Assembly: GCA_013204605.1 (NCBI GenBank)
Contig: JABMNI010000068.1
Span: forward strand, 1-55,912
DNA: 55,912 bases
From: Ignavibacteria bacterium
GTDB taxonomy: Bacteria > Bacteroidota > Ignavibacteria > Kapaibacteriales > Kapaibacteriaceae
Direction of reading: 5' to 3'
The translations under genes and the position numbers were made by a program. Positions 25,554 to 34,474 of this stretch are shown here, piece after piece. Under the pieces are notes generated by a model that was given only the letters and a program-made list of their open reading frames with translations, did no database searches and was not told where the DNA came from. The stretch's first letter is position 1. Every line of letters begins with the position of its first letter.

Positions 25554-26261
25554 ATGGCCTATATAGGACATTCGGTCCGCATTCTACTTCACTCTTCGAA
25601 CGTTGCTGAATTTGAGTCAGAATGGCATCAACTCGGATTTGAAACTCAAGCCTCCACTGGTGACCCTGAAATGGATTATGTAAGGCTCACAGATGGACAG
25701 ATAATCGTGTCCTGTAAAAAAGGAGCTGAGCAAGCCCCCTGCCTAGTGTACTTCCATTCGGATGTGAGTGGATTACATCATCAACTTGAATCGAAAAAGA
25801 TTGAACATGAATACACAGCTGATTCTCGAATTCAGTGTGCTATGCCTGGTGGAATGAGATTGATTGTACATCAGCAATCTATTGACGATCAAGTGTTGCC
25901 TACCAAGTTTCAGAATTCGTTGTTGGGATATGCCGATACGTTGATTGTGTATGTTGAGAGTATTGCCGACGCCCAATCTTGGGCAGAAAATGTTGGGTAT
26001 TTTGTACAAGAACATCACCGCGGTACGGTGGAACGACTTGATATGTTCGACGGATTGTTTACGTTGTCGTTTCGCGCGGCTACGAGCAAACGATACCACC
26101 TATCGTACGTGACGTTTTTCGATAACGACATGGTTGAAGATCTAACCTCTGTTGCTCCGCACGGCGTTACGGTTCGGAGGTACAGTGACGAAAGCGTGAT
26201 GTACGTGGAAATCCCAATGACTGGTGGACTTTCAGTACTTGTTAGCCCTGATGACGACTGA
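25554..26261 (+). CDS. VOC/glyoxalase-fold protein of unknown substrate
   Basis: A cytoplasmic 235-residue protein that appears to contain two beta-alpha-beta-beta-beta modules: residues about 4-110 (IGHSVRILLHSSNVAEFESE and MRLIVHQQ) and about 120-235 (YADTLIVYVESIADAQSWAE and GGLSVLVSPDDD). This is the vicinal-oxygen-chelate layout found in glyoxalases and dioxygenases. Metal ligands are not obvious, so it may bind rather than react. It is the first gene of an operon with a HAD phosphatase and a glycosyltransferase, which does not define its role. Confidence 0.65.
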   Translation: MAYIGHSVRILLHSSNVAEFESEWHQLGFETQASTGDPEMDYVRLTDGQIIVSCKKGAEQAPCLVYFHSDVSGLHHQLESKKIEHEYTADSRIQCAMPGGMRLIVHQQSIDDQVLPTKFQNSLLGYADTLIVYVESIADAQSWAENVGYFVQEHHRGTVERLDMFDGLFTLSFRAATSKRYHLSYVTFFDNDMVEDLTSVAPHGVTVRRYSDESVMYVEIPMTGGLSVLVSPDDD

Positions 26262-26292
26262 TAACCTTGAAATAGAGTTTGTTAAACTGTGA

Positions 26293-26979
26293 ATGATAGA
26301 AAAACCGAAGGAATTTATGAAGCCCACCATTACACTTTTTGATCTAGACGGAACATTGATCGACTCGATGCCCGGGATTGTACACAGTTTAAAGTTGACG
26401 TTGTTAGAGTTTGGCGTAACCATGCCCGATGATTTTGATTTTACTCCACATATTGGAGCTTCGCTTTGGCAAATATTTGAAGTGTTTATGCAAACGAAGG
26501 ATAGGGTGGCGTTGGACAAAGCGGTGGCTACGTACCGGCACATCTATCGCGACGGGCCGATGTTTGAGTTTGAGATCTATGATGGTGTATTGGAATCTTT
26601 GGAAAAACTGGCTAGCGAGGGCAGTAAGGTGGTGATTGCTACAGCAAAAGCTCACGAATACGCTAGAGAAGTTGTGAATTCAACCGAGTTTGCTAAATAC
26701 ATTTCACATGTATATGGCTCAGAGTTAGACGGGACAAATGTTGAGAAATCGGATTTGATTAAACATGTTTTACGGGAAGAACAACTGTCTGCTTCGCAAG
26801 CTATCATGGTAGGTGACCGACATCACGACATAAATGGCGCACTTGCCAACGGGGTAGCATCAATTGGCGTCACATACGGCTACGGTGACAGAGAAGAACT
26901 ATCAGGCGCAACCGCCGTCATTGATTCGGCGTCAAAAATATTTGAAACTATTCTGGAACTTCGCAGCGTAGATCGGTAA
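26293..26979 (+). CDS. HAD-family hydrolase, phosphoglycolate-phosphatase-like
   Basis: A cytoplasmic phosphatase of the haloacid dehalogenase superfamily, 228 residues. Motif I is FDLDGTLIDS (nucleophile and acid Asp), motif II is VIATAKA, and motif IV is IMVGDRHHDINGA. An alpha-helical cap lies between, as in Gph/PGP-type enzymes. Substrate is unknown. Start is ATG 26293; ATG 26317 (MKPTITLFDLDG) is equally plausible. The stop overlaps the start of the glycosyltransferase gene by one base. Confidence 0.88.
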   Translation: MIEKPKEFMKPTITLFDLDGTLIDSMPGIVHSLKLTLLEFGVTMPDDFDFTPHIGASLWQIFEVFMQTKDRVALDKAVATYRHIYRDGPMFEFEIYDGVLESLEKLASEGSKVVIATAKAHEYAREVVNSTEFAKYISHVYGSELDGTNVEKSDLIKHVLREEQLSASQAIMVGDRHHDINGALANGVASIGVTYGYGDREELSGATAVIDSASKIFETILELRSVDR

Positions 26980-28118
26980 TGACGGTTGTTCACATTAATA
27001 CCTCGGCTGCATGGGGTGGTTTAGAACAGTACACAATATTTCTAGTTGAACAACAGCAATCGCATCAGGTCGATTCTGAATTGATTTGTAGGGTTGATAC
27101 GCCGCTGCATGTAGCGGCAGTTAATGCCGGTATTCCCGTGCGCACAGTAAGAGGTGGCGGACACGTCAATTTGGAATGCATAAGAATACTTCGCCATGCT
27201 AAATACTCAAAGAGAGTTGTACACGCTCATACTGGAACCGATGTATGGGCGGCGTCTCTCAGCGCCATGTACACCAACAACCCAATTGTTTTTCATGCCC
27301 ACATGGTGCCGTCGGCAAAGAACGACCGAATTCACCGATGGCTATACAAACGCGTATCTACTGTAGTCACCCCAAGTAATACGCATGCAGCAATAATTCC
27401 AGACAATTACCCGGTTAGTAAAGATCAAGTGAAAGTTATTCGACATGCTAGAAAAGTCGAGTTATACGCACACACTCAGGCTGAGCAACATGATCTTCGA
27501 AAACTTCACGGCATCAAGAATTCCGACTTCGTATTGGGGTATTTTGGCAGGATTGACAAACAGAAGGGGATGGTTGAACTCGTACAAGCAATGTCGCTTT
27601 TGAATACCAATACCCTTGCTAACACAAAACTATTTATTATTGGCGATGCATCTTGCGCAACAATTCGTGGTGAAAAGACTATTGAAAAAAAAGCGTTGGA
27701 AGTTGAACGGTGGATGCACGACTATATTAGCACGAGCAACCTAGGCGATAAAGTAATTCGCGTTCCGCATTCGGATACAGGGAACCTACTATTCCCGCTT
27801 ATCGACGTTGCGATACTTCCATCGTACCGAGAAATGTTTTCATTGAGCGTATTAGAGGCTATGCTGTCTGGAAAGCCCGTTATAGGAACGAATTCCGGCG
27901 GTACCCCAGAACAGCTTCAGGATGGACGCGGAATCCTGGTTCCGCCTAAGTCTCCCAAGGCCATCGCAGAGGCTATTGAAGAATACTATCGTGATGAAGA
28001 GCTTCGAAACAAACACGCGCAGAATGGATATGCATGGGCGCTTAAGAATTGCGATCCCGCTGTGATTATGGAGCAGTACAATTCACTATACAAAGAACTT
28101 TTGGAAAAAGTTACATGA
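26979..28118 (+). CDS. GT4-type glycosyltransferase
   Basis: A GT-B fold glycosyltransferase of 379 residues. The N-terminal half begins VVHINTSAAWGGLEQY, where WGG matches the acceptor-side glycine loop; the C-terminal half has the nucleotide-sugar site in ILPSYREMFSLSVLEAM with the usual E-x7-E layout and GTNSGGTPEQLQDGRGILV. No signal or membrane helix is present. It probably builds a surface glycan or glycolipid. It overlaps both neighbours (HAD before, hydrolase after), so the operon is translationally coupled. Confidence 0.9.
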   Translation: MTVVHINTSAAWGGLEQYTIFLVEQQQSHQVDSELICRVDTPLHVAAVNAGIPVRTVRGGGHVNLECIRILRHAKYSKRVVHAHTGTDVWAASLSAMYTNNPIVFHAHMVPSAKNDRIHRWLYKRVSTVVTPSNTHAAIIPDNYPVSKDQVKVIRHARKVELYAHTQAEQHDLRKLHGIKNSDFVLGYFGRIDKQKGMVELVQAMSLLNTNTLANTKLFIIGDASCATIRGEKTIEKKALEVERWMHDYISTSNLGDKVIRVPHSDTGNLLFPLIDVAILPSYREMFSLSVLEAMLSGKPVIGTNSGGTPEQLQDGRGILVPPKSPKAIAEAIEEYYRDEELRNKHAQNGYAWALKNCDPAVIMEQYNSLYKELLEKVT

Positions 28119-28789
28119 TTGTTGTTTTGCATGGGGCTCTGGGGAGCCATCACCAGTTTCAACCATTGTTAGAAACGCTTGAAGACAAAGCCGTTTTTCT
28201 TGAGTTACCCGGGCACGGGGGGACTCCGGATGTTGACTTGCCGTGGTCTATCAGAATGTTCTCTGAGCGAGTTGAACAGTTTTTCGAAAACGAAGGCTAC
28301 GCAGAGACGAAAATATTTGGATACAGCATGGGTGGATATATTGCCCTTGACCTAGCCAGGAGACGTCCGGAACTGGTGCGGAGCATTGTTACCTTAGGTA
28401 CAAAACTGAACTGGTCGCCGGAGATTGCACTAAAGGAAACATCAAGATTGAACCCCGATGTTATTGAAAGTAAGGTTCCTGCATTCGCAAAGGATTTGAT
28501 GGAACGGCATGGTGCTGACAACTGGAAAAACGTGCTTGCCAAAACCGCGCAATTGATGTTAGACATTGGCAACAATCCGCCATTGACCGTTGAGAATGTT
28601 GCAGATGTGGGTGCTACCGTTCGGTTTGGTATTGGCGACAGAGATGAAATGGTAACGATTGAAGAAACCTTGGCGTTTTTTCGATCAACCCCCAACGCAG
28701 AATTTACGGTGTTGCCCGGTACACGGCACCCCATCGAGACAGTAAAAGTTAGATTAATCCTCGATTTGATTCGACCACTACGAATGTGA
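28115..28789 (+). CDS. Alpha/beta hydrolase, MenH-like
   Basis: A 224-residue cytoplasmic alpha/beta hydrolase. It has the oxyanion region VLHGALGSHHQF, GHGGTPD, the nucleophile elbow GYSMGGYIALDLA (Ser about residue 85), the acid in GDRDEMVT and the catalytic His in GTRHPIE. ATG 28115 overlaps the glycosyltransferase stop as ATGA; the longer frame from 28049 only adds out-of-frame glycosyltransferase sequence. It resembles MenH/BioH-type esterases, but no menaquinone gene is nearby, so the substrate is open. Confidence 0.85.
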   Translation: MIVVLHGALGSHHQFQPLLETLEDKAVFLELPGHGGTPDVDLPWSIRMFSERVEQFFENEGYAETKIFGYSMGGYIALDLARRRPELVRSIVTLGTKLNWSPEIALKETSRLNPDVIESKVPAFAKDLMERHGADNWKNVLAKTAQLMLDIGNNPPLTVENVADVGATVRFGIGDRDEMVTIEETLAFFRSTPNAEFTVLPGTRHPIETVKVRLILDLIRPLRM

Positions 28790-29754
28790 AAAACAGTAAC
28801 TCCGATAATTATTCCGAAGCATTAAAAACAATTGCACTTGAGGTGGGCTTCGATGCAATTGGTTTTGCAAAGGCCGAAGAGCTGACCGTAGCGTTTGATC
28901 GATTCAGCGTGTGGTTGCAAAACGGATACGAAGGCACCATGAATTATATGGCGCGCAACCAAGATGTTCGCGCAGACGTTTCGAAAATCGTTCCTGGTGC
29001 AAAATCAGTTATTGTCTTAGCAAAAAACTACTTTACTCCGCACGAGCGTTCGGATAAAGACGTTGGTAAAATATCGCGGTATGCTTGGGGCACAGATTAC
29101 CATGAAGTGTTACCGCCACTGCTAGATGAAGTGTGCGCTGCCATAACAAATCTTGATCCCAACGCAATTACCAAGCGCTATACCGATACCGGCGCTGTAA
29201 TGGAAAAAGAATGGGCCGTACGTGCGGGAGTTGGATGGCAAGGGAAGCACTCAAATATTATCCGACGCGATATAGGATCGTGGTTCTTTATCGGAGTGAT
29301 TATTACAACACTCGATGTTTCGCCAAGTGAACCTGTAATGGACTACTGCGGATCATGCACAGCCTGCATAGATGCTTGCCCAACGCAAGCTATAGTTGAG
29401 CCGTATGTTGTTGATGGCACGAAGTGTTTGTCGTACTGGACAATCGAGACGAAACCTGACATTGAAATTCCAGTAGCGATTGCCGAGAATATGGACGGAT
29501 GGTTGTTCGGCTGCGACGTGTGTCAGGATGTGTGTCCGTGGAATAAATTTCAAACCCCCACCAGCGAAGTGAAATTTGAACCCAGAAACAACGTCACCCT
29601 CATCCCACCTGAACAAGTGCTAAATTTGCAACAGGAAACTTTCTCCGAATTGTTCCGGAAAAGCCCCCTAAAAAGGGCAAAATTGGGCGGCTTGCAACGC
29701 AATGCCAGAACACTTTTACAAACTGCATCAAACGAAAAATCAGGGATAGAATGA
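28786..29754 (+). CDS. queG: Epoxyqueuosine reductase
   Basis: QueG carries out the last step of queuosine synthesis in tRNA, reducing epoxyqueuosine with cobalamin and two 4Fe-4S clusters. The 322-residue product has the N-terminal domain (GFDAIGFAKAEEL), the conserved YGTDYH-like stretch AWGTDYHEVL with the catalytic Asp, KRYTDTGAVMEKEWAV, and two ferredoxin motifs, CGSCTACIDACP and CDVCQDVCPWN. The usual C-terminal HEAT-like tail is short. Start GTG 28786 overlaps the hydrolase stop, and its own stop overlaps trxB. Confidence 0.95.
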   Translation: MKNSNSDNYSEALKTIALEVGFDAIGFAKAEELTVAFDRFSVWLQNGYEGTMNYMARNQDVRADVSKIVPGAKSVIVLAKNYFTPHERSDKDVGKISRYAWGTDYHEVLPPLLDEVCAAITNLDPNAITKRYTDTGAVMEKEWAVRAGVGWQGKHSNIIRRDIGSWFFIGVIITTLDVSPSEPVMDYCGSCTACIDACPTQAIVEPYVVDGTKCLSYWTIETKPDIEIPVAIAENMDGWLFGCDVCQDVCPWNKFQTPTSEVKFEPRNNVTLIPPEQVLNLQQETFSELFRKSPLKRAKLGGLQRNARTLLQTASNEKSGIE

Positions 29755-30728
29755 GTTCTACACATACAGACATCGCAATTATTGGCTCGGGTCCGGCGGG
29801 TTTTACGGCGGCATTGTACGCAAGTAGGGCAAGTTTATCGGTCGTGATTTTCGAGGGAATGCAGCCAGGTGGGCAGCTTACTATAACAACAGAAGTTGAA
29901 AATTATCCTGGCTTTGAAAAGGGAATTATGGGTCCAGAAATGATGGACATATTCCGCAATCAAGCCCACCGCTTCGGCGCAAAATCGAAATACGAGATGA
30001 TCTCGAAAGTCGATTTTTCCAAAAGACCCTTCACACTTCAAAATGATCATGGAGTTGCATACACCGCCGATGCCGTAATTATTGCCACTGGCGCAACTGC
30101 CAAGCTGCTTGGTGTTCCTGGCGAAGACACATACATGGGTTTCGGCGTGAGTGCCTGCGCAACGTGCGATGGATTCTTTTTTAGGGGGCTACATGTTTTT
30201 GTGGTAGGCGGTGGCGATACAGCCATGGAGGAGGCCAACTACCTAACTAGGTTCGCCGAAACTGTCACTGTAATTCACCGACGCGAGGAGTTTAGGGCGT
30301 CGAAAATTATGCTCGATCGCGTACGGTCGAACCCAAAAGTGAAGATGATTCTCAATAGTTCGATTGAAGAATATGTTGGACAGACCGAAGGCAATTTGAA
30401 AAAACTTACACATCTTCGTTTGAAAAATCTCCTAACGAACGAAGTGACGGACGTTCCAGCCGATGGAGCTTTTGTAGCAATTGGACACAAGCCAAACACT
30501 GAGCTGTTCAATGGAGTGTTGAATATGGATGAGACGGGGTATTTGGAAACCAAGGGGAAGTCCACGTACACCAATATTGCAGGTGTGTTTGCCTGTGGCG
30601 ACGCTCAAGACAGTGTGTACCGCCAGGCTGTTACCGCCGCTGGTTCCGGGTGCATGGCAGCTATCGACGCTGAAAGATGGCTAGACGAAACTAAGGCGGG
30701 TCATTCAACTATTCCTGCAGCACTGTAA
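29751..30728 (+). CDS. trxB: Thioredoxin-disulfide reductase
   Basis: TrxB uses NADPH and FAD to keep thioredoxin reduced. The 325-residue product has the FAD site IGSGPAGFTAALYASRA, the redox disulfide in SACATCDGFFF, the NADPH site VVGGGDTAMEEA with the following HRR, and the C-terminal FAD signature VFACGDAQDSVYRQA. It is the last gene of the operon. Its final 28 bases overlap, tail to tail, the leftward vWA-OmpA-SPOR gene, and no terminator is seen. Confidence 0.95.
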   Translation: MSSTHTDIAIIGSGPAGFTAALYASRASLSVVIFEGMQPGGQLTITTEVENYPGFEKGIMGPEMMDIFRNQAHRFGAKSKYEMISKVDFSKRPFTLQNDHGVAYTADAVIIATGATAKLLGVPGEDTYMGFGVSACATCDGFFFRGLHVFVVGGGDTAMEEANYLTRFAETVTVIHRREEFRASKIMLDRVRSNPKVKMILNSSIEEYVGQTEGNLKKLTHLRLKNLLTNEVTDVPADGAFVAIGHKPNTELFNGVLNMDETGYLETKGKSTYTNIAGVFACGDAQDSVYRQAVTAAGSGCMAAIDAERWLDETKAGHSTIPAAL

Positions 30729-32320
30729 CGTTTCTTAACATCCTTCGAAACTTTTTCAGCTTCAACGCTCGAGGAATACCCCCAAATTTTTACTCGATAC
30801 GCCGGAGTTAATTTTATTACAATTGGCTCGAAGTACGATTTGTAGCCGCGTTGTTCCCAAGTATCTACCGCACGAATTGCAAGTTCTTCCGAGGCCACTT
30901 GTTCTACTACAATCGTGTACGGTTCATCAATCTCATCAAGGTAACGCGCTTCTACACGGTTGTTCAACAACCGCTGCGTGCCGTCGAGTTGCAAGTAGTA
31001 AAGGGGCTTTCTGCTACCGTCAGATCGGACAACAATTTGCTTTCGCTTAACTCCATATGCATGAAGAAAATCCGATATGTACCCGGCACGCTCTAAACCA
31101 CGTGTATCGCCGTCGCCCTTTATATCGGGACTCACGTGACCAATCAACTGCACCTTTCTAGTAGAGTCTGACATCAAATCTTCAGCCAACGTTGCAAGTA
31201 TTGGGTAGAAGTTCTGTAAACCAACATCCGTAGTGTCGGCAAATGTTGCTACAATTGCTCTCGTAGTTCGGTAGGCCTTTGGTTTCTGCCACAGTATAAG
31301 TGAATCAGATAGCACTCGCGTTCCGTCGCCAATTGGAAGTGTAACTTGTATGAGCGCCTCGTCGCACCCCTGAATGCCGGCAACTAGCGGAAGCCGCACA
31401 GTGTAATGTTGCTTTGCGGAATAAAATATTTCTCTCACAATAAACGCGGCCTCGGATACCTCCGGAATATCTAACGAAAACATCTTTCCGCCCGTGGCGG
31501 TAGAAATATACTTGTACACAAAACTGTGAGTGCTGTTTCCAACTCGTACCACATAAATCTGCGCCTCAATTTCATTTGCTTTTCTTACAACGTCTGCGCT
31601 CGAGTACATCACCGAAGCTACGTCATCAGATGCCGTCACAAGTATTAGCACCTTGCTCGATCCCACGTGTTCACTCAAAACGGCAAGGCCACTCATCATT
31701 GAAGAGTACACAGCAGCAAGTCCATCGGCCGCCTCAAGCGAATCTGGATTGCAACGATCTGCCACCTTCACGGTAGGAGCAACCGGAGATACTTCGAAAA
31801 GTTCGTGCGAAAAAAGTAGTACACCAAGACTGTCATGGCCGGAATATTCGGGAAGGGAATTGCGCAGACTTCGAATTACACCAGGAGCAATATTTTCCGA
31901 CGTCATTGAATTGTCGATACAGATTACACCTACGGTTGGAATAGACGAACTACGCCAAACAACTTCATCAACAATTGGCGTTGTTTGCGAAAGCTCCAAG
32001 GCACCCTTGCATCCAACCTCTACGCGAAACGCCGGCTTGTCTTTGTCAGAATGCATAAAGTTTCCGCTCTTCTCTAACACCACCACTCTGAGTGTGAGGC
32101 CGTCGGCCGATCCCCTGGCACCTAGCACATGTATTGATGAAGCCGTTGCCAATGAGTCCTGGGTTAGCCCCCTAAAATATTTACTACCACCCTCGGTTCT
32201 ACCTAACGGAGCGGGACCGGTGGTAACATCTTCTTGCGCGCAAATTTGCCCGTTGAATGTAAGTGTCAGGAACAAAATCGAAACGGAAAGCCAGAGGTAG
32301 GGGAGTAAGGAATTTTTCAT
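30701..32320 (-). CDS. Exported vWA-OmpA-SPOR protein
   Basis: An unusual 539-residue domain combination. It has a signal peptide or anchor (residues about 1-28, ending CAQ), an N-terminal beta region, a vWA-like domain (about 127-305) with a MIDAS-type IDNSMT (D136, S138, T140), a linker, an OmpA-like domain (about 365-455: VQLIGHVSPDIKGDGDTRG then LLNNRVEARYL), and a C-terminal SPOR-like domain (about 467-539: PYTIVVEQVASEELAIRAV and YRVKIWGYSSSVEAEKV). OmpA and SPOR parts would both contact peptidoglycan, SPOR preferring stem-stripped glycan at division sites. Its start overlaps the ClpB-like stop by four bases. SPOR is inferred from pattern. Confidence 0.78.
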   Translation of the reverse strand: MKNSLLPYLWLSVSILFLTLTFNGQICAQEDVTTGPAPLGRTEGGSKYFRGLTQDSLATASSIHVLGARGSADGLTLRVVVLEKSGNFMHSDKDKPAFRVEVGCKGALELSQTTPIVDEVVWRSSSIPTVGVICIDNSMTSENIAPGVIRSLRNSLPEYSGHDSLGVLLFSHELFEVSPVAPTVKVADRCNPDSLEAADGLAAVYSSMMSGLAVLSEHVGSSKVLILVTASDDVASVMYSSADVVRKANEIEAQIYVVRVGNSTHSFVYKYISTATGGKMFSLDIPEVSEAAFIVREIFYSAKQHYTVRLPLVAGIQGCDEALIQVTLPIGDGTRVLSDSLILWQKPKAYRTTRAIVATFADTTDVGLQNFYPILATLAEDLMSDSTRKVQLIGHVSPDIKGDGDTRGLERAGYISDFLHAYGVKRKQIVVRSDGSRKPLYYLQLDGTQRLLNNRVEARYLDEIDEPYTIVVEQVASEELAIRAVDTWEQRGYKSYFEPIVIKLTPAYRVKIWGYSSSVEAEKVSKDVKKRYSAAGIVE

Positions 32321-33681
32321 AGTGCTGTTGGAGATTCTGATGCGGGCGTGGTTACGTTAAAATGCATTTGACCGTTGGAATCGCAGTGGGCATTGCTGGT
32401 ATCGCCTGAATTCACTTCACCTGATAATATTTTGATTGCCAACGGATCGGCAATATATCTCTGAATTACTCTTTTAAGCGGTCGTGCGCCAAATTGTACG
32501 TCATAGCCACGCTTAGAAACCCACTCCACGCTATCGTCGGAAAAGTTGAGAATAATTCCGCTCGCGGCAATCCGCTCCGACACGATGTTCATTTGCAGTT
32601 TAGTAATCTTTAGCACATCGCTTTGTAAAAGGGGCTTGAACAGGAGTACCTCATCGATTCGATTAAGAAACTCCGGACGCAATTTTTTTCGAAGCAGCTC
32701 AAGTATTTGTTCTCGAGCAGTAATCATGCGTTCGTTTCTATTTTGCTCAGTTAGCCCAGACAACTGAGTTTGCATGATTTCGCTGCCCATGTTTGAAGTC
32801 ATAATAATTATCGTGTTCCTGAAATCAACCGAGGTACCTTGAGAGTCGGTAAGTCGGCCTTCGTCCAGCACCTGCAATAGTATGTTGAACACATCCGGAT
32901 GAGCCTTTTCAATTTCATCCAGTAACACAACTGAAAACGGTTTGCGACGGACAGCTTCGGTAAGCTGACCGCCTTCTTCATACCCAACATATCCGGGGGG
33001 CGCACCTACTAAACGAGACACCGAGTGTTTCTCCATGTACTCGCTCATGTCGAGGCGTATCATAGATTCTTCGTCGTCGAATAGAAATTCCGCCAACGCC
33101 TTGGCCATTTCAGTTTTCCCGATTCCTGTGCTACCTAAAAAGATAAAAGATGCAATAGGATGGCGGGAATCCTGTAAACCAGCGCGTGCACGGCGAACGC
33201 TATTTGCGACTGCGGCAACTGCTTCGTCTTGACCCACAATACGTTGCTGTAATCTGGATTCCATTTTCAGGAGTTCTTCGCGTTCCGATTCTAACATCCG
33301 CTGCACCGGAATGCCGGTCCATTTGGCTACTACTTCAGCGATGTCCTCTGCGTCAATCTCTTCCTTGAGTAACGGAGCCCCTTTTTGCAGCTCAGTCAAT
33401 TGTGCGTGGGCTTCATCCAACTGCTTTTGAAGGGCAATCAGCACTCCGTAACGGATTTCGGCTACTTTTGAGTAGTTCCCGTTGCGCTCTTCTTCTGCCG
33501 CTATTTGTTTCTGTTCCTCAATTTGCGATTTCAGGTCACGAATAGCGTGGATGTGCATTTTCTCAATTTTCCACCGCCCTTTAAGGTCGTCACGCTTTTT
33601 ACGCAACTCCGCCAGCTCCATTTCAATTTCGTTGAGGCGGCGGGCTGTATCGGTAGAAAGATTGTCATTCATGGGTAGCAT
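32317..33681 (-). CDS. Short ClpB-like AAA+ protein lacking N domain and NBD1
   Basis: The 454-residue product matches only the second half of ClpB (usually about 860 residues). Residues about 10-100 are the tail of the coiled-coil M domain (EKMHIHAIRDLKSQIEEQKQ, VAEIRYGVLIALQKQL), and 110-454 are NBD2. NBD2 looks intact: WTGIPVQRM, Walker A GSTGIGKT (183-190), pore loop GYVGYEEGG, Walker B VVLLDEIEKAH, sensor 1 IIIMTSN, Arg finger RPEFLNRID and sensor 2 GARPLKR. There is no ClpB coding sequence upstream: the next gene is plsY on the other strand, 106 bases away, and a TATTTTTG promoter element precedes the ATG. So it is either a 5' truncation that kept a promoter or a single-ring derivative. 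Confidence 0.88.
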   Translation of the reverse strand: MLPMNDNLSTDTARRLNEIEMELAELRKKRDDLKGRWKIEKMHIHAIRDLKSQIEEQKQIAAEEERNGNYSKVAEIRYGVLIALQKQLDEAHAQLTELQKGAPLLKEEIDAEDIAEVVAKWTGIPVQRMLESEREELLKMESRLQQRIVGQDEAVAAVANSVRRARAGLQDSRHPIASFIFLGSTGIGKTEMAKALAEFLFDDEESMIRLDMSEYMEKHSVSRLVGAPPGYVGYEEGGQLTEAVRRKPFSVVLLDEIEKAHPDVFNILLQVLDEGRLTDSQGTSVDFRNTIIIMTSNMGSEIMQTQLSGLTEQNRNERMITAREQILELLRKKLRPEFLNRIDEVLLFKPLLQSDVLKITKLQMNIVSERIAASGIILNFSDDSVEWVSKRGYDVQFGARPLKRVIQRYIADPLAIKILSGEVNSGDTSNAHCDSNGQMHFNVTTPASESPTAL

Positions 33682-33698
33682 TATCCAAGTCTGTACTG

Positions 33699-33706
33699 CA
33701 AAAATA
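33699..33706 (-). promoter_or_regulatory. -7 element of the ClpB-like gene
   Basis: On the minus strand TATTTTTG fits TAnnTTTG and lies 17 bases before the ATG at 33681. No good -33 TTG is seen at the right distance. It supports independent transcription of the truncated gene. Confidence 0.4.
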
Positions 33707-33746
33707 GCTTAGCCGGGTGAAAGAATGGTCTTACAGTGGAGTTGCG

Positions 33747-33754
33747 TAAATTTG
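33747..33754 (+). promoter_or_regulatory. -7 element of the plsY promoter
   Basis: TAAATTTG fits TAnnTTTG, 33 bases before the plsY ATG, back to back with the ClpB-like promoter in the 106-base divergent gap. Confidence 0.45.
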
Positions 33755-33787
33755 TACTGTGAAATTCAGAATGATAACGGAGAATCC

Positions 33788-34474
33788 ATGGATCCACTGA
33801 TACGGTTGTTAATTATAATCGTACAGAGTTACATAATTGGCTCTATCCCAGTGGCACTCATAATTGGTAAGAGTGTTGGAGGTATTGACGTTCGCAAACA
33901 TGGAAGTGGAAATCTTGGTAGCACCAACGTTTTCCGCATTCTTGGTTGGAGATGGGGTGTGCTGGTACAAATTCTGGATATCTGCAAAGGCTTCCTAGCT
34001 GTTGGTTTGGTTGCCTATTTCTTTGATACCCAAATGCCGTTTCAAAATCGGACTCCATTTGAGGATGCGACTGTAGTTAAGCTGATTGCCGGACTTTCCG
34101 CCGTAGTCGGGCACATTTGGTCGGTATTTGCAGGGTTTAAAGGTGGCAAGGGAATTAACACTTCTGTTGGATTGCTTCTGGCAATGGCACCCGTTGAGGT
34201 TGCTGTAGCAGCCGGCGTTTTTCTTTTACTATTGTTTGCTTCAGGCTATGTGTCGCTTGGATCCATAATTGCGGCTATAACAGTACCCGGAACTATGGCC
34301 ATTCGCCATAATATTTTTGGGGTGCAAATAGAGGGGTACCAAATTATGGTACACTCATTTATTGGTTTGGCAATCCTAGTTTTGTATTCACATCGTGCAA
34401 ACGTTAAGAGATTATTGGCAGGCACCGAAAATCGGTTCGCAAAGTTGCAGTTGTTTAAGCGCTGGTTTGGGTAG
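33788..34474 (+). CDS. plsY: Glycerol-3-phosphate acyltransferase PlsY
   Basis: PlsY is the inner-membrane enzyme that acylates glycerol-3-phosphate from acyl-phosphate, the first step of phospholipid synthesis. The 228-residue product has several membrane helices and the three conserved loops: GSIPVALIIGKS, GSGNLGSTNVFRILG, and GHIWSVFAGFKGGKGINTSVG. ATG 33788 begins directly at the first helix; the frame upstream from 33725 lacks family sequence. The stop overlaps the gpsA start by one base; gpsA makes its substrate. Confidence 0.95.
   Translation: MDPLIRLLIIIVQSYIIGSIPVALIIGKSVGGIDVRKHGSGNLGSTNVFRILGWRWGVLVQILDICKGFLAVGLVAYFFDTQMPFQNRTPFEDATVVKLIAGLSAVVGHIWSVFAGFKGGKGINTSVGLLLAMAPVEVAVAAGVFLLLLFASGYVSLGSIIAAITVPGTMAIRHNIFGVQIEGYQIMVHSFIGLAILVLYSHRANVKRLLAGTENRFAKLQLFKRWFG

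Noticed and set aside
28131-28138. ATGGGGCT as another copy of the dispersed word
   Set aside because: The second base is T; this variant occurs only about twice (also near 45127), which is background.
32317-33681. ClpB pseudogene with an upstream frameshift
   Set aside because: No NBD1-like sequence is found in any frame upstream before plsY, and the remaining frame is intact with all ATPase motifs, so it is listed as a short gene.
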